A stretch of DNA of 64,000 nt from Rivularia sp. MS3 (GCA_019192545.1 JAHCMI010000036.1:21260-85259), one strand, 5' to 3'. Positions 44,587-52,626 are shown, numbered from the stretch's first letter. The notes: generated by a model from the letters alone, not told the origin. Numbers and translations: made by a program.

Positions 44587-47016
44587 ATGACTCATAGCTT
44601 TGACAAACCAACGCTTGTAAGTCCTCAACCTTATTTAGAATTGAATAAGCAAGGTCAAATTTTACGGCTTTATTTAAAGGAAAATGAGCATCGCTTGGGA
44701 CGCGGGCTTGAGTGGGCCGATCTAGATGTTCCTATTGGTTGGGAAGTAGTGTCTAGAAAACAAGCAATTTTAAAAAAAGAAGCAAAAGAGTATCGGTTGT
44801 TTGATGGTGAGGGTACAAAACCAAGCCGTAACGGTATTTTTATTAATGGAAATCGAATTGATGCTTCGGGCTACTTATTAAAAGATGGATTGCAGTTTGA
44901 AATCGGACAATCGATTTACAACCGCATTCAATTAACCTATTTTCATCCGACAGATATTCCGGCAGCTATACCCAGCAATCGGCGTTTGGTTTTCAAAGGT
45001 TTGAAGCAATCCCCCATACAGTTAGGACGTGCGACGAAACTGGATGATTATGCTTCGATGCAGCTGGATGCACCTACTGTATCTCGCATACACGCAACGC
45101 TTTTACCAGACGGGCAAGGTGGTTATTTTATCCAAGATTCCAGCAGCAACGGTACTTTTGTTAATGGCGAGCGAATTTTTAAACGAGTTAAATTAACCGA
45201 CGGCAGTAAAATACAAATCGGTCCGTTTTCGTTGCTTTATACAAGAGAATATTTAGAATTATTAAATAACGGTAGTCAAGTTCGCCTCGATGTTGAGCAG
45301 TTACGGCGACTTGTTAAAGTTAAAGGCGGCGCTCAAAAGGCAATTCTTGATGATGTTTCTTTGGTAATCGAAACCGGGCAGTTAGTAGCTTTAGTTGGTG
45401 GAAGCGGTGCTGGTAAATCTACTTTGATGAAATCTTTATTGGGAATTGCCCCCGTGACATCGGGTTCGGTATATCTCAATGGAGATAACCTACGACGAAA
45501 TTGGGCGGTGTATCGTTCTCAGATTGGTTACGTACCCCAGGATGATATCGTACATCCAGATTTAAGAGTAGAGGAAGTTTTAGCTTATGCCTGTAAATTA
45601 CGACTTCCTCCCGATACTGACGTGAAAGCAGTGGTAGAAAGAACTCTCGATCAAATTAAATTGACTCACGTTAGAACCAACTTTATTCGCAACCTGAGCG
45701 GAGGGCAGCGCAAGCGTGTAAGCATTGGCGTAGAGCTATTAGCCGATCCAAAATTATTCTTTCTTGACGAACCTACTTCTGGACTCGATCCTGGTTTAGA
45801 TAAAGAGATGATGCGGTTGCTGCGGGAGTTAGCAGACCAGGGTCGAACGGTGATATTAGTTACTCATGCTACAGCCAATATTGAAGTTTGCGACAGAATT
45901 ACTTTTATGGGTAGGGGCGGCAAATTATGTTACTACGGGCCACCGGGAGAAGCCTTGAAGTACTTTGAAATGCCGTCGAATCAGTTGAAATATTTTTCCG
46001 ATATTTATATTAAATTAGACCAAGGTGGAAGTCCTAAAGAAGTAGTTGAAACAGTAGATTATTGGTCGAACAGATACAAGCATTCTAATTATTTTCAGAA
46101 ATATGTTGGCAATTTACTCAAGCCCGGTACAGATACCAAAAAGAAAACCAATGATAAAATTCATACTGGAATATCTCCCTTCAAACAGTTAATATTACTG
46201 AGTCAGCGATATTTGCAATTAGTTGTTAGAGATGTTGCTAGTTGGGTATTTGCTTTGATATCCGGACCAATTGCGATCGCTTTAACAGGTTGGATATTAA
46301 GAAACGAAACTCCTCTACGTAAGTTAGAACCTTTGAAAATTACTCAAGGTCCTTTAGCGCTCAAAGTATTGTTTATATTTGCCTGTATTGGTATTTGGGT
46401 AGGACTTTCGAGTTCGGTTAGAGAAATTGTCAAAGAATCGGCTATTTACGCTAGGGAAAGGCTGATTAATCTGGGTTTACTGCCTTATTTAACTTCCAAA
46501 GTCTTGATTCGTGCTGGCTTAACTTTTTTACAAGCCTTGTTGATAGTTATAACTGTTGTAATTGGATTTGAATCGCCAGAATCCGAGATTATACCTTGGA
46601 GTGTGGGTTTAGGAATCACAACTTTTTTAACCTTGCTTGCAAGCGTTAGTTTGAGCTTAATGATTTCCGCAGCAGTCAAAAACGAAAACGAAGCTAATAG
46701 CATACTTCCTTTAATTATGATTCCTCAAATAATTCTTTCGGGGGTTTTATTTGAATTAGAAGGGTTATCGGGAAAACTCGGCTGGTTGACTATTAGTCGT
46801 TGGTCTATGGGTGCTTACGGTGCTTTAGTTAACGTTAATCAAATGGTACCGGCTGCCACTCCTGGGGCACCTTCATTAGATGATATTTTTGCCGCATCTT
46901 CAGTGTATGACGCGACTTTCAACAACTTGGCATTAAATTGGGGAATTCTCGGTTTACACACAGTAGTTTATTGGATTGTGGCGTTAATATTACTCAAGCG
47001 TAAAGACATTGTTTAA
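44587..47016 (+). CDS. ABCG-type ABC transporter (ATPase-permease fusion) with two N-terminal FHA domains
   Basis: 809 residues. FHA domain 1 (HRLGRGLEWADLDVPIGWEVVSRKQAIL, 35-62, with SRNGIFINGNRI) and FHA domain 2 (IQLGRATKLDDYASMQLDAPTVSRIHATL, 144-172, with SSSNGTFVNGERI) bind phosphothreonine peptides. The ATPase domain has Walker A GGSGAGKST (271-279), signature LSGGQ (370-374), Walker B LFFLDEP (390-396) and the switch His in VTHATAN. The permease part (about 530-809) has six hydrophobic segments of ABC2 type. The order ATPase then permease is that of the eukaryotic ABCG half-transporters. Kinase-dependent control through the FHA domains is likely; the substrate is unknown. A small membrane protein gene follows. 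Confidence 0.93.
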   Translation: MTHSFDKPTLVSPQPYLELNKQGQILRLYLKENEHRLGRGLEWADLDVPIGWEVVSRKQAILKKEAKEYRLFDGEGTKPSRNGIFINGNRIDASGYLLKDGLQFEIGQSIYNRIQLTYFHPTDIPAAIPSNRRLVFKGLKQSPIQLGRATKLDDYASMQLDAPTVSRIHATLLPDGQGGYFIQDSSSNGTFVNGERIFKRVKLTDGSKIQIGPFSLLYTREYLELLNNGSQVRLDVEQLRRLVKVKGGAQKAILDDVSLVIETGQLVALVGGSGAGKSTLMKSLLGIAPVTSGSVYLNGDNLRRNWAVYRSQIGYVPQDDIVHPDLRVEEVLAYACKLRLPPDTDVKAVVERTLDQIKLTHVRTNFIRNLSGGQRKRVSIGVELLADPKLFFLDEPTSGLDPGLDKEMMRLLRELADQGRTVILVTHATANIEVCDRITFMGRGGKLCYYGPPGEALKYFEMPSNQLKYFSDIYIKLDQGGSPKEVVETVDYWSNRYKHSNYFQKYVGNLLKPGTDTKKKTNDKIHTGISPFKQLILLSQRYLQLVVRDVASWVFALISGPIAIALTGWILRNETPLRKLEPLKITQGPLALKVLFIFACIGIWVGLSSSVREIVKESAIYARERLINLGLLPYLTSKVLIRAGLTFLQALLIVITVVIGFESPESEIIPWSVGLGITTFLTLLASVSLSLMISAAVKNENEANSILPLIMIPQIILSGVLFELEGLSGKLGWLTISRWSMGAYGALVNVNQMVPAATPGAPSLDDIFAASSVYDATFNNLALNWGILGLHTVVYWIVALILLKRKDIV

Positions 47017-47230
47017 TTTTTCAATAGGAATTTGTAATTGGTAATTGGGCATCGGGAATAATTATGAGTATGAAAAAATTATTCTTTCATCTTGCCTTTT
47101 CTCCATCTTTGTATCTCTATATAACTGGATAGAAAAGGGAAGCCTACCTTAAACTAGTGTATGAGAGTGTAATTATTGACTCTGATGCCAAGTCATGATA
47201 TTTAAGTATTCTTTTTAGGAGTAGATAAAA

Positions 47231-47422
47231 ATGCCTGGGTTCATTGCTGGTTTACTAATTGTCGCTTACGTAGGCGGTGTTTGGAAGTTTTGGACTGGAT
47301 TTAGAAGAACTAATTTCAGCAACAGCTTAACAAATCGTCTTGTTTTATCTTTGTTGTGGCCAGCTTGCTTTGTTGGTAGTAAATCTTATCGTAGAAATTT
47401 TACAAAAGCGCTCAAAGGTTAA
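47231..47422 (+). CDS. Small one-to-two-helix membrane protein
   Basis: 63 residues. The first 20 residues (PGFIAGLLIVAYVGGVWKFW) form a membrane helix, then a basic stretch (TGFRRTNFSN), a second hydrophobic part (RLVLSLLWPACFVG) and a basic C-terminus. TTTTTAGGAGTAG before the ATG is a good ribosome-binding site, and a terminator follows at 47471-47502, so this is a real gene. I think similar small proteins are common in Nostocales, but no function is known. It lies 214 bases downstream of the ABC transporter and may or may not belong with it. Confidence 0.8.
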   Translation: MPGFIAGLLIVAYVGGVWKFWTGFRRTNFSNSLTNRLVLSLLWPACFVGSKSYRRNFTKALKG

Positions 47423-47470
47423 CGTTATTTTGATGTTTCCAGGATCTATATCAGGAGACAAATAAAATTG

Positions 47471-47502
47471 TCAGAGAAAATAGAATCTCTGGCATTTTTT
47501 TA
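47471..47502 (+). terminator. Rho-independent terminator
   Basis: GTCAGAGA (47471-47478) pairs with TCTCTGGC (47487-47494) around an 8-base loop (one G-T pair), and ATTTTTTT follows directly. It ends the transcript of the small membrane protein gene. Confidence 0.85.
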
Positions 47503-47508
47503 TTAAAA

Positions 47509-47767
47509 ATAGCGCTTTTCATTTGGGCGCAATACATTCCGATCAACCTCACCCCCTTCCCCTCTCCTTGTTAAGGATACTGCTGGTTATTCAGGGGTGA
47601 CACCCCTGAATAACCAAAAAAATGAGGGTTTGAGGAGTGCGATCGCACTCCTGCTGATAACTTAAAATCCCTATTAATTCGTTGGGATGAGGGGTCTGAC
47701 CTACTATTCGCCAACAGTATCCTTGTTAAGGAGAAGGGTGTGTTCTATTCAACTGAAAACTGCTATA
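47509..47767. mobile_element. MITE of the 1113-1241 family, interrupted by a second element
   Basis: The left end AATAGCGCTTTTCAT (47509-47523) and the right end AACTGAAAACTGCTATA (47751-47767) match the ends of the element at 1113-1241. The inner arm AACCTCACCCCCTTCCCCTC and central hairpin TCCTTGTTAAGGA are also recognisable. The hairpin loop has been opened by the insertion at 47577-47720. Confidence 0.7.
47577..47720. mobile_element. 144-base insertion with 11-base target duplication
   Basis: The insertion begins ATACTGCTGG and ends CCAACAGTAT, which are terminal inverted repeats with one mismatch. CCTTGTTAAGG is present on both sides (47566-47576 and 47721-47731), an 11-base direct repeat; removing one copy and the insertion restores the intact hairpin of the host MITE. 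Inside lie two palindromes: GGTTATTCAGGGGT/ACCCCTGAATAACC (47585-47615) and AGGAGTGCGATCGCACTCCT (47633-47652, containing HIP1). It carries no gene. Confidence 0.85.
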
Positions 47768-47813
47768 GCTAGTGGCATTCGTATCGTACAGCCCTATTAC
47801 CAATTACCAAATT

Positions 47814-49004
47814 CTACTTCTTCCGTCTTCTCTTAAGAACTTGTTCGCGTACTTGCTGATTTAATAAATAACCAAAACCAGCTTTTTCTAAACGATGGAC
47901 AAAACTATCATAATTATTTCCGAGTGCGGCGGCTGTCGCGTTAATATTCCAATTGTGTTCGGCTAATTTACTTAGTAAGTAAACTCTTTTTGTTTGTGCG
48001 GCAGATAAACGAAAAGATTTTAAATATTCTAATTCTCCGTTCTCTCTAGTAATAACTTCTCCAATATGATTTTCATCTTTAAGCTCTATATTGGTAATAA
48101 ACCGCTGCAATTTAAATGGCCCGGCGTTATAAACTATTTTTGATTGACATGGACGTTCTAAAATTCCATTCGCCATAAAACCTTGAAAAGAAGCCCAATC
48201 CATTCGCATTTTATTAATAGCAGTTCTCAAATTCTCTAAACTATTAATTTCTGATTCATTCACTGATACATCCATAGGAAAAGTTGTATCGTGAAGCAAA
48301 CCATATTGATAAATTAATTCACCATAAAAGTCTTCTAATAAACTAGTATGCAGCAGACGATAATCTTCTGGGTTAGGAACCACGAAAGCTGATGCTAAAG
48401 CTTCTGCTACAAATATTAATACCCCCACTTGTTTGGGGTGAATTTCAAATACTCGCAAAGCATCTTCCAATTGAGCAATATAACGTCCTTGTACGGCATT
48501 TTCGTAGCGACAACCCAAACCATTTGCAAGAGCATATTTAGAGTATTCGCTCCAAGCAATATTCGGGCCAGAAAAAAACATAGAAAGAAAACCTTCCATT
48601 GCTAAATGCAGTGGTAAAAACCTTAATTTATTTTCAGATTCTTTTTTGCTCATGCGATGCATTAAATGCACGCTCGTACAACCGCAATCTAAGTTTTTAG
48701 CATCAGTTTTTGTTTGTTGTTTGGTTTTTTTTATTTGTCCTCCTAAAGCTGCCACCGGACTACCATCATCAGTCCAAGACATCACTAATCCATGAGGAAT
48801 ATAAGCATAATAATTAGTATTTTTATCTACAGACACGACAGCTAAATCTTGATTATAAGAGCGTTTCATCAAACGTAAGTCGTTTCGTACATTACGTCTT
48901 AATAATGGTACAATTCTCACCGCACCGCGTACTTGAGAAGGTGCAATATCTAATCCCTTTAAAGAAATATTAGTTAATATGTTTTTCTTTTGTGCCATTT
49001 TCAA
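47814..49004 (-). CDS. Unknown protein with C-terminal Fis-type helix-turn-helix, partner of the vWA protein
   Basis: 396 residues, soluble. The N-terminal part has GLDIAPSQVRGAVRIVPLLRR, a strand-rich stretch (QDLAVVSVDKNTNYYAYIPHGLVMSW) and a Cys pair (DCGC, 107-109). The central part (YIAQLEDALRVFEIHPKQVGVLIFVAEALASAFVVPNPEDYRLLHTSLLED) vaguely recalls the ARPP families described from prokaryotic conflict operons, but I hold this only as a weak memory-based resemblance. Residues 337-382 (QTKRVYLLSKLAEHNWNINATAAALGNNYDSFVHRLEKAGFGYL) fit an HTH_8/Fis DNA-binding motif. The start codon is 22 bases after the vWA gene stop, so the two are co-transcribed. It may regulate or act with the vWA protein. 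Confidence 0.6.
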   Translation of the reverse strand: MKMAQKKNILTNISLKGLDIAPSQVRGAVRIVPLLRRNVRNDLRLMKRSYNQDLAVVSVDKNTNYYAYIPHGLVMSWTDDGSPVAALGGQIKKTKQQTKTDAKNLDCGCTSVHLMHRMSKKESENKLRFLPLHLAMEGFLSMFFSGPNIAWSEYSKYALANGLGCRYENAVQGRYIAQLEDALRVFEIHPKQVGVLIFVAEALASAFVVPNPEDYRLLHTSLLEDFYGELIYQYGLLHDTTFPMDVSVNESEINSLENLRTAINKMRMDWASFQGFMANGILERPCQSKIVYNAGPFKLQRFITNIELKDENHIGEVITRENGELEYLKSFRLSAAQTKRVYLLSKLAEHNWNINATAAALGNNYDSFVHRLEKAGFGYLLNQQVREQVLKRRRKK

Positions 49005-49026
49005 AAGTAAAGTTAAGAGTTAGGAA

Positions 49027-50463
49027 TTAGGAGTTAGAAGTTAAGAAGCATTGATTGCTGACTCTATTGGCTAAATAATTTTCCAAATCGGATAAAGAAG
49101 CCGAACCGTTGGCAAATTGAGCAAAACTCAACATGGTTGGTAAATCTTCAGCATCTCGTAACCCTACAGTAGGAATATCAGCACATAAAGAGCGTACAGA
49201 AAAATCATCCGAGTTGAAAACCGGATTGCAGTGAACTATAGATGTACGATTATTTAAATCTAAACGCTGCCGAAAAATACGTAATACCTGAGCCGCACCG
49301 CATGGTGGATCGTTTTCGCAGCCATCGGAAACAATAACTATTAAATCTGCACCCCACTCTAATGCGTCTAATACAGGTGTTGCTAAATCGGATTGTCCTT
49401 TCGGGCGTACTTGCAATACATCTGAGGGTGGTAGAGTCCAAAAATCTCGATATTCTTGAGATGCGGCTTTTAACAAATAATGAGTAGCTAAAGCCACACC
49501 CAAAGGACGACGACGCTTTTCGGAAGAACCATAGCTAGAATAGCTACAATCCAAGACTGCCGCAACTCGCTCCAATTTCATCGGTGCTTTATTTAATGTT
49601 TTGCGAGCCGATTTTTCAAGAGCTAAATCGAAAATATCCCGCTTCTGTTTTCGAGTTTCTACAGGTAAGGAAAGTATATATAATGCTAATTTAGTTAAAT
49701 ATAGACGACCTAAATCCACCTCAATATTAATTTTTGCGCCTTCACCGGCATTTTGAAAACGTAGTTTTTCGTTTAAAGTCATCCTTTCTTGGATGCGTGA
49801 TAAGAAAACTTCGCGTTTAATTTTGTGTTTTACCGCTAAACCTTCGGCAACGGTAAAAGGTAACTTGTAAACAGCTTCTTTACTAAAATGAGCTTGACGG
49901 AAGTTTTCAAATAATTCTGTTTCATATACCTTCTGCTTCCAATTACGAAAGAGGAAATTACCCAATTCACCTTGAAGTTTGAGATGCGCGTGAGTCACGA
50001 TGGCTCTTAACTTAGAACGATACTTAACTGCATCAAAATCAAGATTGCGACGATATTGTAGGTAATCGCGAGCAATTGCACGACTGCGACGGTTGTTTAT
50101 TTTCCGCTGTCTTAACTGCTGTAATATTCCCCAAGCCCGCTGGGGGGGTAATTGTTGAAGTGCCCAAGCAATTAATGCACCTTCTTCTTTTCGATGTTGC
50201 TCAAATGTATTTTTTCCTGTAGCTAATAAATTTAAAATTATTTGTGCTTGATTAAAATGATTAATTCCGAGTGCCAAAGTACGAGCGTACAGCAATCGGT
50301 AATTACCTAAAATATATTGATGTAAAAAGTCAATTGAAATCTTTTGTCCGTAAGCATCATCATAGAATTCTCGCTGTCCCGTACAGGACAAACAAGCATT
50401 AATAAACATGACTAAATCTTCCCGCGCTACTTCTCGGGCACGGTTACTTAAAGTAGTATTCAT
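49027..50463 (-). CDS. Helical-repeat plus von Willebrand A protein, Ro60/TROVE-like architecture
   Basis: 478 residues. Residues 1-290 are predicted all-helical and repeat-like (DFLHQYILGNYRLLYARTLAL, IILNLLATGKNTFEQHRKEE, QRAWGILQQLRQRKINNRRSRAIARDYLQYRR), strongly basic at 115-160. Residues 298-460 form a vWA domain with a complete MIDAS: D305-C-S307-Y-S309, T362 in GQSDLATPVLDAL and D380 in IVIVSDGCEN. A helical ring followed by a MIDAS-bearing vWA domain is the architecture of Ro60/Rsr proteins, which bind Y RNA and misfolded RNA. I could not match the TROVE sequence itself, so this is inference. A structured RNA element lies 152 bases upstream on the same strand, and an HTH-tailed protein gene follows. 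Confidence 0.65.
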   Translation of the reverse strand: MNTTLSNRAREVAREDLVMFINACLSCTGQREFYDDAYGQKISIDFLHQYILGNYRLLYARTLALGINHFNQAQIILNLLATGKNTFEQHRKEEGALIAWALQQLPPQRAWGILQQLRQRKINNRRSRAIARDYLQYRRNLDFDAVKYRSKLRAIVTHAHLKLQGELGNFLFRNWKQKVYETELFENFRQAHFSKEAVYKLPFTVAEGLAVKHKIKREVFLSRIQERMTLNEKLRFQNAGEGAKINIEVDLGRLYLTKLALYILSLPVETRKQKRDIFDLALEKSARKTLNKAPMKLERVAAVLDCSYSSYGSSEKRRRPLGVALATHYLLKAASQEYRDFWTLPPSDVLQVRPKGQSDLATPVLDALEWGADLIVIVSDGCENDPPCGAAQVLRIFRQRLDLNNRTSIVHCNPVFNSDDFSVRSLCADIPTVGLRDAEDLPTMLSFAQFANGSASLSDLENYLANRVSNQCFLTSNS

Positions 50464-50615
50464 CGCAAATAAGGGAGAAAGACGTTGTTAAAGTAGCAAG
50501 TAGTAAGTAGCGAGTAAATACTTATGAAAATAAATCCTTGAGAGTCTAATTGCTATAAGTACTCTTAAGTTTTAACTTTTAACTATCAATCTAAAATCTA
50601 AAATTGAAGAGGGGA

Positions 50616-50700
50616 TGCTGTTCGGGGAAAGGCGGCACGACTGACTAGTACCAGTTTGAAAGTGGGGTTCGGAAGTCGTACCATAGTCCCGCGAACAGCA
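50616..50700 (-). ncRNA. Structured RNA upstream of the vWA gene, Y-RNA-like hairpin
   Basis: 85 bases with nested complementary arms. Outer stem: TGCTGTTCG (50616-50624) with CGAACAGCA (50692-50700), extended by GGG/CCC past a one-base bulge. Middle stem: 50634-50642 with 50674-50682. Read on the minus strand it is GGUACGACU with AGUCGUGCC, nine pairs including one U-G; read on the plus strand the same position is a C-A mismatch. The structure thus favours a minus-strand transcript, collinear with the protein genes. Inside is an internal loop with UCCGA on one side and ACUAGUC on the other, a short ACC/GGU stem and a 13-base terminal loop. Animal Y RNAs have similar UCCGA and GACUAGUC elements around the Ro60 site. 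No promoter was assigned. Confidence 0.6.
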
Positions 50701-50762
50701 AGACTGTAAATGATTTTTAATGATTTCTAACGATTAATTCTAAAATTAGACTATAAAGTTAG

Positions 50763-51128
50763 TTAAACCGGGCAAAATTTAGGTTTAAACATATTGTGCA
50801 GTAAATATTCAGTTTCATACTTTAGTTCGGTGGCGAATACACCTGTTTCACTTTCTAGATCTGATGTTAACCAGATACCTTTTAACACAACTTCAAGTGA
50901 TTCGGCATCGCAACGGCAGAATTCTACTAAATTTTCGTCTTGTATATTTTCTAGCTGGGCTATGGTAGATGAGTCTGCCGGTAATAAAAAAGCAGCCGTG
51001 CTAAATTCAATATGAATGCCCGTAGCGCTACGTACACTGATAGTTACTCTTGTATTTATCCAATCTTCTAAACATACATCTAAGTAATCTACGTTTAAGT
51101 TATCGTCGGCATAGATAATTTTTAACAT
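50763..51128 (-). CDS. Small acidic protein, unknown, head of the vWA cluster
   Basis: 121 residues, acidic, no signal peptide. The N-terminal half alternates strands (LKIIYADDNLNVDYLDVCLED, TRVTISVRSATGIHIEFSTAAFLLP), and the second half is mixed (NLVEFCRCDAESLEVVLKGIWLTSD, ETEYLLHNMFKPKFCPV). It looks like a small alpha/beta domain. I do not recognise the family. It lies on the same strand, upstream of the structured RNA and the vWA gene, with the RNA starting only 63 bases after its stop, so it may be the first gene of that unit. Its link to the system is by position only. Confidence 0.6.
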   Translation of the reverse strand: MLKIIYADDNLNVDYLDVCLEDWINTRVTISVRSATGIHIEFSTAAFLLPADSSTIAQLENIQDENLVEFCRCDAESLEVVLKGIWLTSDLESETGVFATELKYETEYLLHNMFKPKFCPV

Positions 51129-51878
51129 AGTAACTTTTTTACATAAAAAGTGAAAAAAATTAAAAAAACAGAAAGTAGTTAAACATTTATTTGTTTATCT
51201 GTTAAATAAACTATATTCGCAGATAATTCCCTCGAGCTAATAAGAATAAAAATATTCGCAAAACCCTTTGACATCAGCATTACATGGCTGGGGGAAACGA
51301 TTTAACCTGGGGGAATCCCCGAACTTTGATGAAAAATGTACTTTTGAATGATGTATTATTAGGATTCTAGAAAAATAAAACGGAAAGTATTAAGTTTCAA
51401 TTAATCATATGGGTCAAACACTGAAATATACAACTTTAGAAGGATAGATTGATTTTTCTTTTTTTAGGAAAATAACAGTAAATACTTGCTTCGAGTGGAT
51501 ACTCGTGACGGTAGGTGTACCTCTTTTTGAACAAAACTAAGATTCATCTAGCTAAATTTTTATGGTAAAAGTATCAACTGCTTAATAGGGTGATATTTCG
51601 GATTTTCTTTTCATGCTCTCCAAGTTAGACTCGGATAGATATTGATACTTAAGTTGAATCAGCAAATCTGTTGGTTAAAAATACTTTAATTTAGACTCTT
51701 GTCCAAATATGGGTGAAAAGGGCTTCCATACTGCTTTTTTATATAGAAAAGTAGTTGTATCAACTATTTAATTTATTAGTTCCCATTTATAGCCATCACT
51801 TGAAATAACTCGTAAGCGCTTCGGATAGCATCTTTGAAGCGTATTTTACCCTCAATACAAGTATTACTAGGAGGAAAA
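51129..51878. other. 750-base divergent spacer
   Basis: Contains the direct repeat CTGGGGGAA (at about 51288 and 51317) followed by a GGGG-AA-TCCCC mini-hairpin, and a 28-residue frame at 51284-51370 (starts MAGGNDLTWGNPRTLMKNVL) without a ribosome-binding site. Nothing else was recognised. Promoters for the minus-strand vWA cluster and the plus-strand 51879 gene should lie here. Confidence 0.4.
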
Positions 51879-52136
51879 ATGCTTCACAACAATAATGGCG
51901 AAACTCTTTCAATTTACGAATGGTTATCTAGAGCCGGATTCAAAAATTCGGATGTTTTTAAAATGGAACCGGAATTAATTCGTCATCTTCACAAGCAATG
52001 GTTTGTATACCGTGAATTAGTACAAACTTTTATGGCAGAAACTGGCTGTTCCGATCCCAGTGAATTTGAAATTAATCACCCCTATCGTACACCTCAAGTA
52101 CCTCAAAGGAATCCAAATTATTCTCAGATTGCTTAA
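51879..52136 (+). CDS. Small soluble protein, unknown
   Basis: 85 residues from ATG 51879, chosen because AGGAGG ends four bases upstream; a TTG 45 bases earlier is in frame but has no ribosome-binding site. The product (MLHNNNGETLSIYEWLSRAG at the start) is largely helical (FKMEPELIRHLHKQWFVYRELVQTFMAETG) with a Pro-rich tail. I do not recognise the family. It stands alone and ends at the inverted repeat 52162-52220. Confidence 0.7.
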   Translation: MLHNNNGETLSIYEWLSRAGFKNSDVFKMEPELIRHLHKQWFVYRELVQTFMAETGCSDPSEFEINHPYRTPQVPQRNPNYSQIA

Positions 52137-52161
52137 AACAACGAATACTTTCAAAGCTGCG

Positions 52162-52220
52162 TGCGTTACGACGTTACTAGTTTTAAAGTTAGCGATAAAT
52201 ATAATTGTAGTCGTAACGCA
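52162..52220. terminator. Inverted repeat between convergent genes
   Basis: TGCGTTACGAC (52162-52172) and GTCGTAACGCA (52210-52220) are perfect 11-base inverted repeats around a 37-base AT-rich loop, followed by ATTATTCTTTT. It lies between the 3' ends of a plus- and a minus-strand gene and probably terminates both. TGCGTTAC...GTAACGCA is also a common cyanobacterial palindrome. Confidence 0.65.
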
Positions 52221-52272
52221 TTATTCTTTTACATAATCCTATTTTCTCAAAAGCCTAAAATCTATAGTCTTA

Positions 52273-52626
52273 TCACTCTTCGTTCCGATTCGCTTGCCAA
52301 AGTTCCTGAATAAACTGATGAAGCTTTTGTCTAGCGGTTTGAGATAATTCTGGTTTTGGCTCTTTTATTAAAATTTGAGCGTACAGTTCAATCACTTGAG
52401 TATCCAAAGCTGGTTGAAACAAATTTATTGGCCAGAGCAAGTCGGAAGTAGAGCGCAAATCATTTACTTGCGCCGCTTCTGAGTATTGTTGATTCACAAG
52501 CAGTAACGGACGCACCCAGCATAAATTGCGTTCAACTACTACTTGAATAACTTCCGTATATAGCCTGCTATCGTTGTTTTCTAGAAAAACTATTTGTCCG
52601 GCTTGAAAATTTGCTTTCATCTCCAT
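52273..52626 (-). CDS. Small conserved-type cyanobacterial protein, unknown
   Basis: 117 residues. The N-terminal 50 residues form a beta-rich SH3-like stretch (FQAGQIVFLENNDSRLYTEVIQVVVERNLCWVRPLLLV), the rest is helical (LDTQVIELYAQILIKE, ARQKLHQFIQELWQAN). No signal peptide. Proteins with this pattern are, as far as I recall, widespread in cyanobacteria but without a known function. It stands alone on its strand. Confidence 0.65.
   Translation of the reverse strand: MEMKANFQAGQIVFLENNDSRLYTEVIQVVVERNLCWVRPLLLVNQQYSEAAQVNDLRSTSDLLWPINLFQPALDTQVIELYAQILIKEPKPELSQTARQKLHQFIQELWQANRNEE

Noticed and set aside
50616..50700. Reading the structured element as a tRNA or tmRNA
   Set aside because: A GGTTCGGAAGTC stretch on the plus strand recalls a T-arm, but no acceptor/anticodon arrangement, CCA context or tag frame fits.
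51241..51340. Yfr-type small RNA in the 51.2 kb spacer
   Set aside because: The GGGGGAAACGA sequence only loosely resembles Yfr2 motifs and the expected flanking stem-loops could not be drawn.
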